Below, in pieces: positions 14,860 to 25,618 of a stretch of 41,965 nt of DNA. The stretch is from positions 1 through 41,965 of the forward strand of contig JAIXMF010000091.1 in the NCBI GenBank assembly GCA_025201365.1, written 5' to 3'. The position numbers and the translations under genes are program-made. Below the pieces are notes generated by a model, which was not told where the DNA came from, ran no database searches, and worked only from the letters and a program-made list of their open reading frames with translations. Numbering within the stretch: position 1 is the stretch's first letter; each line of letters opens with the position of its first letter. The DNA comes from Syncephalis plumigaleata. Its lineage: Eukaryota; Zoopagomycota; Zoopagomycetes; Zoopagales; Piptocephalidaceae.

Positions 14860-16765
14860 ACAGTTGTATGCATAGCTCTACATGAGGTTGATAATAATAG
14901 TAATTTATATACATATATATGTGTGTGTCTACTCGTTAATGCAGTCAAGCTGCATACATTCAGGAAATGCATATATTTTTCTATTACACTTGCCGTTGAT
15001 CGTTGAATAAACAAAGCAGATGTACACCTTGTTTGCTAACTTTATCTTATTCACACTTTATGGAATTCATTTTACTAATGAATATACCCAAGCATATATC
15101 ATGAGGCATAATGATAATCATATGACAAACAAGCATTTATGACATGGTAGTGAACTATAAAGACGATACAACACGCTTGGACTGCATGAACTGATCCATG
15201 TGATCTATCAGCACGCGTACCATGTGGTATGGGGAAGTGAATAACTGGCTAACTGACTGACTGACTAAAAGTAGGATGGCATTGCCTATGGATGAATAGT
15301 TTTGTAGGTCACATACACGCATACACGCATACACTCACGCATAAACACTGACATATAGACACGCGCACGCTTCATTCTACGTGCATACATGCATATCTAT
15401 ATATTGTTTGTTTTCTACATCACGACATTACTAGTTGTAGCATCACTATACCGACCACATGCCTGCCTGCCTTACACATCAGGCACCTTCTTCCATTTAG
15501 TTATTATTCGTATTTTATATTATTTGTTTATTGGTAAAGAGTCTATTGCAGTAGCATACAGTAGGAAACTATTCATTACTAGTAGTAGTGTCCTGCTACT
15601 CTACTATTATTCCTTCTTATTATTATTACGCAGTGGCTACTGCTCTTCTTCGTCTAATTAATTGTCCGACCTTGACACGTCGTTGTTTGCGTTCCCGCTC
15701 CATAAAAGTATATATCCATATCTGTATGCTACGATAGTTTGTAGATAGCTAGATAGCTAGATATATATATATAGTGGTGTACTCTTTTGTCCTTGATCCC
15801 GTATATTACTGTTATTACTTTTACTGCTACTACTACTATTGTCATTACTCCGTATAGTTCTCACACACAATCTACAGACCAACGCTTTCTCTCTTTCTCT
15901 TCCTCTCTCTCTCTCTCTCTCTCTAGCCTTTCTCCTTCATCTATATTGTACACAAATATCAACGTTTTGCGCCTGTCAAATACATTTAATTCTACCGGAT
16001 ATTAAGCCAGCACGGAAAGATAGCCACGCCGTTGAAAGAAGCGATTGTCGTATCACTCGTGTCTTTCTTTTGTTCTCTATTCGCCTGCACCTTCTACTAC
16101 TACTACTACTATTACTGCCTTTTACTTCAGCTCGTCTCCTTTCCTCTCTCGCTCCGTCCCTCCCTCATACAGTGTTTCTTATTACGCGAACACGCGTACT
16201 CCCTTAATTCTTGTACGTGTGTCCATCAGTGTTTGTGTGTACGTTGGCGTGTATTCGTCGTCCGCTTATTTCCTCGCTTATTCGCCCGCTCGCCACTAAT
16301 AGGCCAGTTCTGTGCTGCGCTATTTTCACATATGAGCGATATCGCATAGATTGCTGAACGAACGACTATTCTGGGCGCTAACCTTCGACGAATCCTATTC
16401 CCCTTACTCTTCTGCCATCTCCTCTTGCTCTCAAGTCCAGCTAGATTGTCAAGTCCAGTCTATTCTATCGAGCCTTGTAGTCTTGGCCACGTTTTGATGA
16501 GCTTTACTATCGCTTGCCATACATATAGTCCTCTACTTTTATCGTAATCTATTATTATCATTATTATCATTATTATCACTGTCATTATCGTTATTGCAAC
16601 TGCCCTTTTCTCCTGACGTCTTTTTCAACAACTGCTAACAAGTGCCGACTGTGGATGTAGTATAATATAGCATATATATATCGCGCACACACACACACAC
16701 ACACAACATTGAACATTTAAACGAAACAACAAAACGTTGTAGTAGCAGCAGCAATAATAACAACA
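14860..16765. promoter_or_regulatory. Long pyrimidine-rich region upstream of RasGEF-A
   Basis: A 1.9-kb gap with no supported gene. After the SART1 3' end (AATAAA 15006) there is an ACGCATACA-like run (15310-15365). Long T/C-rich stretches of the plus strand follow: a CT run at about 15895-15925, ACTACTACT at 16096-16112 and repeated TTATTATCA at 16552-16580. Then come an AC dinucleotide run (16685-16704) and a short leader ending in CAACAATG. Several overlapping open frames rich in Ser/Leu here are products of the CT bias and are not taken as genes. Confidence 0.5.
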
Positions 16766-19700
16766 ATGACACGACTTATGGATGTTGTGGTGGCACGTCA
16801 CGATTATGTACCCACCGAGGAAGGATGCATTCAATTACATCGAGGCGATATCATTCTAGTGGTAAATCAGGATAATTCAGGCTGGTGGGATGGTATCTTG
16901 TATGAAAACCGTGAACGAGGCTGGTTTCCCAGTGAATATGTTATGACCGCACCACAAGACGTGGTAGATAAGGTTGGTTTATTTGTTCGTGGGATTAGCA
17001 AGTTGCATTATATTAACCCTAGCCTACAGGTTATTAGTGAACAGTCAGCGGGACTAGGGCCTTCCGGTTCAGATTCGGATGAAAAAGTAACGGAAAGTGG
17101 CGAGGAAAAAGAATCGGATAATGAGGCAGTCAAGAGAATCGATAGTTTTGATAGCGCCGCTTCAAATCAAGGCCTCGTATTAACCGCGAATAATCATCCC
17201 ATGCCAAATATTCAGGAGCATAATGCACAGCATTTAGCTGGTGATTTAGCAACGGAGGTAAGTATCGTTAGAATGCATCACTCCTTTCATACTCATAAAT
17301 TGTTACCTATTCAGAATAAACCTGATGAATCAAACAAGGTGAGCATGCATGTTATGTATTATTGTAATCTTTAGCGTACTAATCTCGAGCATGATCCTGT
17401 AGATTCTGCCCAATTCATCGCGATCCCTCACCAATCTCATGAATGGTCTTACCATTGATACGAGTGTCGCATCAACACCTAGTGGTAGATTAGCATCGGC
17501 GACTCAGCCACGAACAGCACCTGTACAGTCAAGCGCATCTATACTACCAGTGACACCTATGCCGCATCAACAGCAACATCAACAATCACAGCAACAGCAG
17601 CAACAATTACAACAACAACAGCAACAACAAGCTGTCCCAGTTGTATCGTTGCAAATGTTGATCGATAATATATTACAACCAATCGCTGAACTACGTAATA
17701 TGCAAACGCTTAATGGTGACAATTGCATCAATTTCACTAATAATGTGGTGCGAGCAGTACGTAATCTACTCTATCATACTGGCGTTAAAGGAGAAGAGTC
17801 ACCAGCATTGGCACAATATCCCGAATTGCGTAATGTACGTCAGAACCTATTTATTTCCCTTAATCGACTGGTTGCCGTTTGTAAGATCATTGCCCATCAA
17901 ACGCCGCCACCTAGCGACACACTTACCAACATGCACACCCATGCGCTTGGTGTGCTCGAACACGTAAAAGCCTTTATCCTGATGGCAACTGAACTGCAAC
18001 TGGAACTCATCACCGAGCCACCGCCACCACCTGCTCTGCATGGCATAGCGCGTACTCAATCGGCCAATGCGGTCGTGGCACATCAGGTACCGCTAGGTCA
18101 GCGACATGTTTCTCGTAGTATCAGTAGCGACAAGTTCCCGCCTAACGTATTCACCTCACAGCAAGGCAGCGTGCTCTCACCCACTCATCGTTCACCGTTG
18201 GCCACGCCTACCACACCGTTTGTTTCGGATCAACACTCGCATGCATATCATCATTCCATTATTAGCAGTGAAGCAGCCGAGCTATGCGATCTAATGGTGC
18301 AGTCAGCGGGAACCATCAAGAACGTACTCGAACGTCTAATGGCACAGATTGAAAGTGGTAAAACCGACTCGACTAAACTTCAATTGATGGTACGTGAAAC
18401 GGTGCACGAGGTGGGTCAGCTATTCTCGCTTATCGGCGATAATCGTACACCACACGCGGAACGCTACGGCGCGACCGATGATCACGACTGGTCTATTCGA
18501 TTCTCGGAGAATTGCGACCGACTATTCGCCGAGATTAAGTCGATGCACTCGGCTGGCGCTGCATTAGATCAATTCCCGGCTGATGGCGCATTAGAATACT
18601 TGCGCACGTGTATCCTACGAGTTCGTAACGCGCTCAATGACGTTGTACTAAGTGGGCGTCAAAAGTTCGCCTATCGTATTGCCGCGCATCGACGAGAAGA
18701 AGAGGAGGAAGCGGCCGCTTTTTCGCACGGCTATTCAACAAATGCCACCGATAGCACTTCGCCAGGTTCGTATGGTCGTAAATCGTCAGAACCGATGTTA
18801 CGCACGTCAAGTGGCAATCCCGTATTGAACAATGATAATCCTCCAGCGACGATGAGCACCGGTAGTTTAGGTCGTAAGACACAATTGGCCAATGCACCGA
18901 AATATGGCATGTCCCGTGAACGAGTAGGATCTGCGAGTGCCGCTCATGACATGGCCAACCCGATGCAATCGCCCACAAATCGACGTGCAACCGATACATT
19001 CTCGCGTAGTCCCACGAATACCGGCAGCAACACGAAGATGATGAAACTATTTGGCGTGGATACACCGCGTGTACCACCTCCAGCATTAAGTGTAAGTATT
19101 GAATAGTATTAGATGATTCATGAATAATAATAATGTTAATTAATTTGCTTTACGAAATAATTAGACGCAAAAACCGAAATTCCTTCTCTATGAATATGAA
19201 GAAGGTGATATCCGTTACAATATGGAGAATCAAATTAGCGGTGGTACATGGCCTGCCCTCGTTGAACGACTTACCCCGCACGATACAGCCAAAGGTAAGT
19301 AATACGCGTGCTACTCCTGGTCAAATGTAACGAATTACTAATGACCTGTCTGCACTCTATAGATGAGGAATACGTTAACATATTCTTCCTTACTTTCCGC
19401 TGCTTTGCCTCACCGGAGAAGTTGGCCGACCAACTTTTGGAGCGATATCGTATTAAGCCACCAAAAGGTTTATCAAGTACCGAATTGAAGATTTGGTCGA
19501 TGCAAAAACAAAAAACCACACGTATTCGGTAAGCGTATACAATGACCATTGATAGCACTTTTTTCTAACTACTAGTTCATGTTACTATTGCTGTCATTAG
19601 GGTAATCCATATGGTTAAAACATGGTTAGAAAAGTATTTCTTCCATGGCAAGGATGAGGTTGCATTGCCGAAACTACGCGAACTAGTGACAATGAACGCA

Positions 19701-21346
19701 AAGATATCGCCTAATACGAGTAATCCTTTGTTGGAATTAATTGATCGCAAGGTGAGTAATCAAGCCGAAGAGGAATAGGCGGCAATACGCAACAATCACT
19801 ACATTCCTAGTGTTAACACCATATGATGTGAATAGGCGAAAGAAAGCCACATGACTAGTATCGTGTCGTCTATCGGTAAAATGTCACCACGTACCGCACG
19901 TCATAAGCAACTTGATCGGTTTACATTAGGTAGCAGGGATAGTACGGGTGATGTAGCACCACCATCGCCCAACTTACCACGACATATTTCCATTGCGTTA
20001 AAGACGCGCAATCTAGTCAATGTCACGGATATCGATCCATTGGAGATGGCACGCCAACTGACCATTATCGATAGCAAGCAGTTCTGCGCCATTCAACCGT
20101 ACGAGCTTATCGATCAAGAGTTTACACGTAAGGATAGTCGCGTTGCAGTTAATGTACGCGGTATGTCCGATCTTAGCAATCAAATTATTACATGGACGGC
20201 CGAGTCTATCCTATTTGAAGATGACTTGAAGAAGCGTGCCTCCATTCTGAAATACTACATCAAATTGGCCGATGTAAGTAGTAATAATGACAACTAGTGT
20301 ATCTATATACATAAATACTAACGATGTTTATAGAAATGCTTATCCTTGAACAACTATAACACTATGATGGCTATTCTTAGTGCTATACGATCAGCGCCAA
20401 TCGATCGTCTTCGTAAAACATGGGAGGTAAGCTAATCACCTGTATTATTACTATAACTTGTGTTACTATAATACTGACATCATTCATTCTTATATTAGTT
20501 GATTCCCAATAAGACGAAATATGTGCTGCAGTCATTGCAACAAAAAGTGGATCGTACCAAGAATTACAAGGAATACCGGGAGCGTATTCGTCAGTTGCCA
20601 CCACCTTGCATCCCATTCTTTGGTAAGTGACTAACAATTAAAGATATAGGAGTACAACTAATAAACGAAACAATCATCACGATCATTTAGGTATCTTCTT
20701 GACCGATATTATTTTCACAGCAGACGGTAATCCTGATTACAAGGATCGATTGGTCAAATCGGATGATCAAAAACAAGAGAAGCTGATTAACTTTGAGAAA
20801 TACCGCTCAATGGTTAAGATTATCCAGAATATTCAGTCATTCCAAGTGACGTATAATCTAACACCAGTCGATGAAATGCAAGATTACCTACGAGAGCGTC
20901 TCGGTGCAAGTAAGACGGGCGGCAATAGCGATCGACTCTACGAGATGAGTTTGATCATAGAACCAAAGGATGAACCGGCAACGATGCGTCCATCATTCCC
21001 ACCTCCACCATTACCGCAATCGCCTACGGAAGAGACAGCACCTACTGCTGTTAATAATAATAGCAGTAGTAATAATGGTGCTGATTCTACTGCTCAATCT
21101 GAACCTACAACAACAGCAGCAACTGATGTTACATTAGTCAATTCAGATGTTAAAGCATCATCACCTGTATTGGATACAGATGAAGCAGCAGCAACAGCAG
21201 GAACAACTGCAGGTACATCGGATGAAAGTGAAGTGACTCAACAGGAGGCAGCAAACAATAATGGTAACAGCGTTGCTGTCTCATCCACATCAGCATCATC
21301 TGCACCGGCACAGGCAGCTGAATCAACCGAGATTGTAGCATCATAA
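16766..21346 (+). CDS. CDC25: SH3-containing Ras guanine-nucleotide exchange factor (RasGEF-A, Cdc25-like)
   Basis: Activates Ras by catalysing GDP release. Ten exons from ATG 16766: 16766-17257, 17315-17338 (24 nt), 17403-19091, 19165-19294, 19363-19528, 19601-19751, 19836-20273, 20334-20426, 20499-20622, 20691-21346. They sum to 1321 codons. An SH3 domain occupies residues about 6-62 (RHDYVPTEE, SGWWDG, RGWFPSEYV). A polyglutamine segment (about 17563-17632), a helical middle, the RasGEF_N domain (QISGGTWPALVERLTPHD, FRCFASPEKLADQLL) and the catalytic domain follow. The catalytic domain has PLEMARQLTIID, CAIQPYELIDQEF and PPPCIPFFGIFLTDIIF. The SH3-plus-RasGEF layout is that of fungal Cdc25. 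The tail is Ala/Thr/Ser-rich. A 57-nt in-frame stretch at 16973-17029 could be an optional intron. Confidence 0.95.
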
Positions 21347-21690
21347 TTTCGAGTATTGTACGTTTATAACTTATATACGACATGGCATCATACAACAAGC
21401 TACATTGTTGTATCAACTAGTCAGAATGGTATTGGATTATGTATTCTTTATATAAAATTAATAAACATCTATACGATCAAATACTACTTTACGATATTCC
21501 TATGTATCTAGTAATCGACCTATTCATTGTTGATGTGTAAAGCTCTTCGTATTTAGATTAAATCATTGAGAAATGCTGAACAGATTAAAACAAGCCTTTA
21601 ACATTTAGTATCAACTCGTCATCATCATCAATTCATCGATTACTACTTGTATAGAATTATTTATTTACTAGTAAAAGTTAGTAGACTATA
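21347..21690. other. Convergent 3' region
   Basis: The gap between the RasGEF-A stop and the F-box stop on the opposite strand. A polyadenylation-like AATAAA is at 21460-21465 (plus strand). AT-rich; no gene is seen. Confidence 0.4.
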
Positions 21691-23256
21691 TTAGACCGTT
21701 TGATTTATATTCCATAAAATAACCTTGTTGTTGATGACTTTCATTAGCATATGAGGATTAATGGCCACTGTCTTACTTGCTACATCATCACAGGGAATAT
21801 GGTAGGTTTTATCTGGATTATGAATATCCCTGACATAAAATCCACCAGCTGGATGTTGAGTAACCCAGAATCTATCCAGTGCAAAACCGACATAAGTCAA
21901 GTCGGGCGCGATCATCGTATCAACTATGATACTTTTGGATTCCAGAGAGAGTATTTTTAAATTGCTACCATTAAGGATAATAATACGATTTGGATTCGTA
22001 GCAATTTCGGGAAGATGTTCGGTAAAGGTCCCTTCGTAGCAAATATTGTCATCACTCGCACAATGAATAAAGAACAAGTTTTGTATATCTTTAGTTTGTT
22101 GATTAAAATTAAATGGTTGCGCTGAACTAGATCCATTTGCTGCATGGTTATTATCATTCTTAGATAAAACCAGTTCGTTGCTAGCAGACGCATATTGCCA
22201 TACGAGTATCATTTTACCATATAGTAAGAGTCGCGAATGGCATGTACCATATTTGCGTGCAAGCGATGGAAGTGTCACGTTTATATCTTTATGAATATAG
22301 GATATATCATTTGATGTCGCCTTTAGCTTACTCCAGTTATAGAATAGCTTGTTATCCTTGTTGCTAAAACCAAAATGAGCAGCATAGATTCTACATTTTT
22401 CAGCGTCGGCACATCTAATGACATATGTGTTCCAGTTAGAAGCACTTTCAATTCGTAATGGCTTTGGACTAGTGAGATTAAAGACACTTATAGGATAAGT
22501 CTCGGATGAGGTGGTAGGCTTTTTAAGAAGTAGCCATCGTCCCACCATGTCTACAATCTGAGTGCCTCCCTTGGTATCTGTTAACAATTTAGCTTTCATC
22601 GCTGTTGATTCCTTTCTTCTCCAGTAGACTACTGCATCGCTACTTGCTTCATTCGATCCAACTCTTTTGGGTCCAGAGAGCACAATGTACCAATTGTTAA
22701 GATCACCAGTGATACGCGCGTATGAATCAGCAGAGAAATATGTCAGAACATTAGCGATAAATAAAAGTTTAGGCTTGGGATCGTGTTCAACGAGATAAAG
22801 CGTGTAAACATCAGTTAGAACAAGTGTACCATAAACATTATTAGCAATAATACGCGTATTTAGCTTGTTTGTAATTCCATCAGGTAGGTTATCGGTAATA
22901 TAAAGCGTATCACTAGTGATGGCTTTTTTCCGCCAATTATTTGTTACATTAAGTCGAGCTATATAACGACGTAACCGCCTATAGTTGGACCGTATATCAG
23001 GGCATTCGTGCTTCACTGTAGTGGTTTCTTTCTTGAGCACATTATCATGCCAACTTTGCCAGTAATGTGTCTCATTGGTAATGGTGAAATCGCGGCAAAA
23101 CAATTTCTTCCAATCAATTTCATCAGAGGATACTGAACCTAGAATACGACAACAAGCTGTAAGAAAGGCTAATAACGTATCGTCGTCCAAATACGCTGTA
23201 ATACGTAATAATATACGTGCAGGTACATTGTTGATGTGAGGAGGAAGACAAGTCAT
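21691..23256 (-). CDS. Intronless F-box protein with probable beta-propeller-like C-terminus
   Basis: Single-exon 521-residue protein (ATG 23256-23254, stop 21691). Residues about 10-56 match an F-box: PARILLRITAYLDDDTLLAF, then a Cys/Leu stretch and DEIDWKKLFCRDF. The F-box binds Skp1 in SCF ubiquitin ligases. The rest has repeated short beta-strand blocks with scattered Trp and Asp (for example DLNNWYIVLSGP, RWLLLKKP, NKVILWNINQ), suggesting a propeller for substrate binding, though I see no clean WD40 repeats. It has no introns, unlike its left-hand neighbours. That would suit a recently expanded family or a retroposed copy. The target is unknown. Confidence 0.8.
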   Translation of the reverse strand: MTCLPPHINNVPARILLRITAYLDDDTLLAFLTACCRILGSVSSDEIDWKKLFCRDFTITNETHYWQSWHDNVLKKETTTVKHECPDIRSNYRRLRRYIARLNVTNNWRKKAITSDTLYITDNLPDGITNKLNTRIIANNVYGTLVLTDVYTLYLVEHDPKPKLLFIANVLTYFSADSYARITGDLNNWYIVLSGPKRVGSNEASSDAVVYWRRKESTAMKAKLLTDTKGGTQIVDMVGRWLLLKKPTTSSETYPISVFNLTSPKPLRIESASNWNTYVIRCADAEKCRIYAAHFGFSNKDNKLFYNWSKLKATSNDISYIHKDINVTLPSLARKYGTCHSRLLLYGKMILVWQYASASNELVLSKNDNNHAANGSSSAQPFNFNQQTKDIQNLFFIHCASDDNICYEGTFTEHLPEIATNPNRIIILNGSNLKILSLESKSIIVDTMIAPDLTYVGFALDRFWVTQHPAGGFYVRDIHNPDKTYHIPCDDVASKTVAINPHMLMKVINNKVILWNINQTV

Positions 23257-23328
23257 GGTTTAATCTCGTAGAGAAGCAATAAAAGAGAGAAAGAATGTTT
23301 TTATTGACCAATAAAGACAATTGAGAAT

Positions 23329-23682
23329 TTATACATCAGCCAATAATGGGGAATGAAAATATATGTTTAGTGTGTCGCATAACCATTGCCATTTGTGACG
23401 GAATGTCATGATGGAGGAAAGCGCTATTGTTGTGCGATATTTTGCTCGTACAATATTCTGTAATGTGTAGGACCATGAGTTATATATATGTTGGTGATCG
23501 GATGGTTTGTTATTGTATATACTGGCTATACGGGTACTATATATGGCCCACAGCGCGCTAATGATAATGATATAGTTAGTAATGTTGGCTTTGTCAGAAT
23601 GTAAATTGTAAGATAGAGTGACGATTGATTTCCAATTGAAATCTACTGACAGAGAAATTGATAGTTGTGTTAACATATCCAT
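23329..23682 (-). CDS. Small intronless ORF, possible LINE polyprotein tail
   Basis: A 117-residue open frame from ATG 23682-23680 to a stop at 23329. The stretch IIIISALWAIYSTRIASIYN followed by NKPSDHQHIYNSWSYTLQN and FRHKWQWLCDTLNI recalls, from memory, the C-terminal tail of fungal non-LTR retrotransposon polyproteins (a hydrophobic ALWAIWRAR-like helix, then a Trp-rich end). No reverse transcriptase or endonuclease domain is present around it, so at best it is a remnant. It could instead be an independent small gene. It lies between the F-box gene and a duplicated coiled-coil tail, in the most rearranged part of the window. Confidence 0.4.
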   Translation of the reverse strand: MDMLTQLSISLSVDFNWKSIVTLSYNLHSDKANITNYIIIISALWAIYSTRIASIYNNKPSDHQHIYNSWSYTLQNIVRAKYRTTIALSSIMTFRHKWQWLCDTLNIYFHSPLLADV

Positions 23683-23749
23683 TCAGAACTGCTGAACTGG
23701 AGGACATGACCAACGAGAACTGCATTTGTATGAAAAATGTATAAAAAGA

Positions 23750-24054
23750 TCGATTAACAAAGCATTCGTATTACTGAACACATAACAAAGCAAAAGGAAT
23801 GCGATATAGCTATTAATATTCTATCATATCCATTATTAAGCTATGGCAAATACGCAAATGATGCAATGGAAAAGTTGAAGAGAAGTACGATTGGATTTAG
23901 TGATTGTAACTGGATAACTATGCAAGAAGAACTTGATGCAAGCTATGCAGGCATTCGTAAATATTTACACGAAAACTTGACGAATAGTGTATCTGAAGAG
24001 AAAAAGCTTATAGATACAATAGTCGTCTATAAGTATAATCATCAAAGCTCGTAA
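23750..24054 (+). pseudogene. Inverted partial copy of the coiled-coil gene's C-terminal end
   Basis: The plus strand encodes RITEHITKQKECD..., then FSDCNWITMQEELDASYAGI and RKYLHENLTNSVSEEKKLID. These match, residue by residue with scattered changes, the C-terminal end of the coiled-coil protein encoded on the other strand at 24397-24680 (RINEYITKQKEYD, FSDCNWTTMQEKLDASYASI, RRYLHENLTNSISKEKMLID). An in-frame TAA near 23752 and the missing repeat region mark it as a fragment. An ATG at 23866 leaves a 62-residue open frame, so a short product is not excluded. Confidence 0.7.
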
Positions 24055-24396
24055 TTGATTAAGATGGCTCTTTGATATTACATTTGCTCATTATAAAAAA
24101 TTTATTGCTCTCTATCTAATGATATGTAAATGTTTTGTGTTAATTAGTAAATGTTCATTCTTACGCCTTAAAGATCATGACTGCATCCTGGCAGTTGTGT
24201 GAGCAAATCAAATTTATTAACACTCCATTACAAAATTCTACACATTTATTAATAAAAATATTTCAATTAATAGTATTAATGAGTGTGCAAAAGTATTTAT
24301 TGATAAGAGCAAAAGCTAAAGACTAACAATGTCAACTGGTTGGAAAACCCTATAAGTGTAATATCAAATAGTCATCTTTCTAATTAATAACGAGCT
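24055..24396. repeat. Spacer of the inverted duplication, with copies of two dispersed repeats
   Basis: This spacer lies between the two tail copies. Positions 24116-24212 recur almost unchanged at 26103-26199 (shared core TTACGCCTTAAAGATCATG). Positions about 24293-24350 are one copy of a ~60-bp repeat that also occurs at 26231-26293 and 27951-28010 (shared core CTGGTTGGA or CCGGTTGGA after AAAAGCTAA). No gene is seen. Confidence 0.65.
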
Positions 24397-25618
24397 TTAA
24401 TTATTATTGTAAACAATTATGGTATCTATAAGCATTTTTTCTTTAGATATACTATTCGTCAAGTTCTCGTGCAAATATCTACGAATAGATGCATAGCTTG
24501 CATCAAGTTTTTCTTGCATGGTTGTCCAGTTACAATCACTAAATACAGTAATAGTTTTCTTCGACTCTTCTATAACATAATTTGCGTGCGTGCCATAGCG
24601 TGATAATGCATGTGATAGAACAATAATAATTGTGTCGTATTCCTTTTGCTTCGTTATGTATTCATTAATACGAGTGTTTAGCTTAGTAGCTTCCTCCTTG
24701 TGCTTTTCATCCAAATGCACTTCTCGTGTATCCAATTCCTTCTTCTTATTGTCCAGCTCTTTCCTTTGTTGTTCCACTTCCTTAGTCCGATTATCCAATT
24801 CTTCTTTTTGTTGTTCAGCTTCCTTTGTACGATTGTCCAGCTCTTCCTTTTGTTGTTCCACTTCCTTAGTCCGATTATTTAATTCTTCTTTTTGTTGTTC
24901 AGCTTCCTTTGTACGGTTGTCCAGCTCTTCCTTTTGTTGCTCCAATTCCTTTGTACAATTATCTAATTCTAGCTGTTTCTGTATGAGCTCCTCTTCGGCT
25001 TTAGCATGCTTCTCTTGTGCTTCTTTCAGTTCTTCCTTTGTTTGATGTAGTTGCTTCTCCATATCGTTGATCTCATTCTGCTTAGTAGCATTATCCAGTT
25101 GTTGTTGCTGCGTATTAAGCTTAATGCTATTCATTTCCTGCTGTTGCGGACTCTTCTCCTTTTCGAATTGATTTATGCGAGTTGCCTGCTCCTTGATTTT
25201 TTCCTTAGCCATGACAAGTTGATTCTTTAGCTGAACATTTTTACAACCTTGCTCACCAATGGTTTTTATCGATTTAATCTGCTCATCTTTTGATGCAAAC
25301 AGTTCGTTTCTTGATGCAAGCAATTCGTTTCTTGATGTCAGCAATTCGTTCCTTGATGCAAGCAACTCGTCTTTCAATGTGCATAGCTCGTTTCTTAATC
25401 GAGCGTTCTCTTCAAACAACCGAAGCATCCCATCATGTGTTGTTTCATTCAACGATTGTCCTTCTTTCTTTGTGTTTAACTCATTCATCCCTTCTTGCTT
25501 CGTAGCGTGAATTCCCTTCAGGATAAGGAATTCAACTGAGTTCTGTAGCTCTACCTATTGATTCATTTTGTAAGTAACGATATACGCTGTTTCTTTACCG
25601 CATTACCTTAGAAGACAT
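24397..25618 (-). CDS. Long coiled-coil protein built from heptad-multiple tandem repeats
   Basis: Unknown family. I infer two exons: a 12-nt first exon (25618-25607, MSSK) and, after a 52-nt GT-AG intron (25606-25555), a long exon in the same frame starting VELQNSVEFLILKG. Without that intron the first ATG in frame is at 25488. The product is almost entirely coiled coil: five or so copies of a 7-residue unit (ELLASRN, about 25285-25385), then five to six copies of a 14-residue unit (ELDNRTKEAEQQKE, about 24745-24960) in which A and V alternate between copies. The C-terminal 100 residues are not repetitive and carry VFSDCNWTTMQEKLDASYAS. That end is duplicated nearby on the other strand. No signal peptide or membrane segment is seen. 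Confidence 0.75.
24745..24960 (-). repeat. 42-nt coding tandem repeat (two heptads per unit)
   Basis: The plus strand shows repeated blocks of TCCTTTTGTTGTTC-like sequence with a 42-nt period and an 84-nt higher-order period (CCACTTCCTTAGTCCGATTA alternating with AGCTTCCTTTGTACG). Each unit encodes ELDNRTKE(A/V)EQQKE. Confidence 0.8.
25285..25385 (-). repeat. 21-nt coding tandem repeat (one heptad per unit)
   Basis: The plus strand repeats CGTTTCTTGATGCAAGCAAT-like units with a 21-nt period, encoding E-L-(L/F)-A-S-(R/K)-(N/D). About five copies. Confidence 0.75.

Noticed and set aside
15389-16349. Several overlapping Ser/Leu/Tyr-rich ORFs
   Set aside because: Low-complexity products of CT-rich DNA in overlapping frames, without family features; treated as the upstream region of RasGEF-A.
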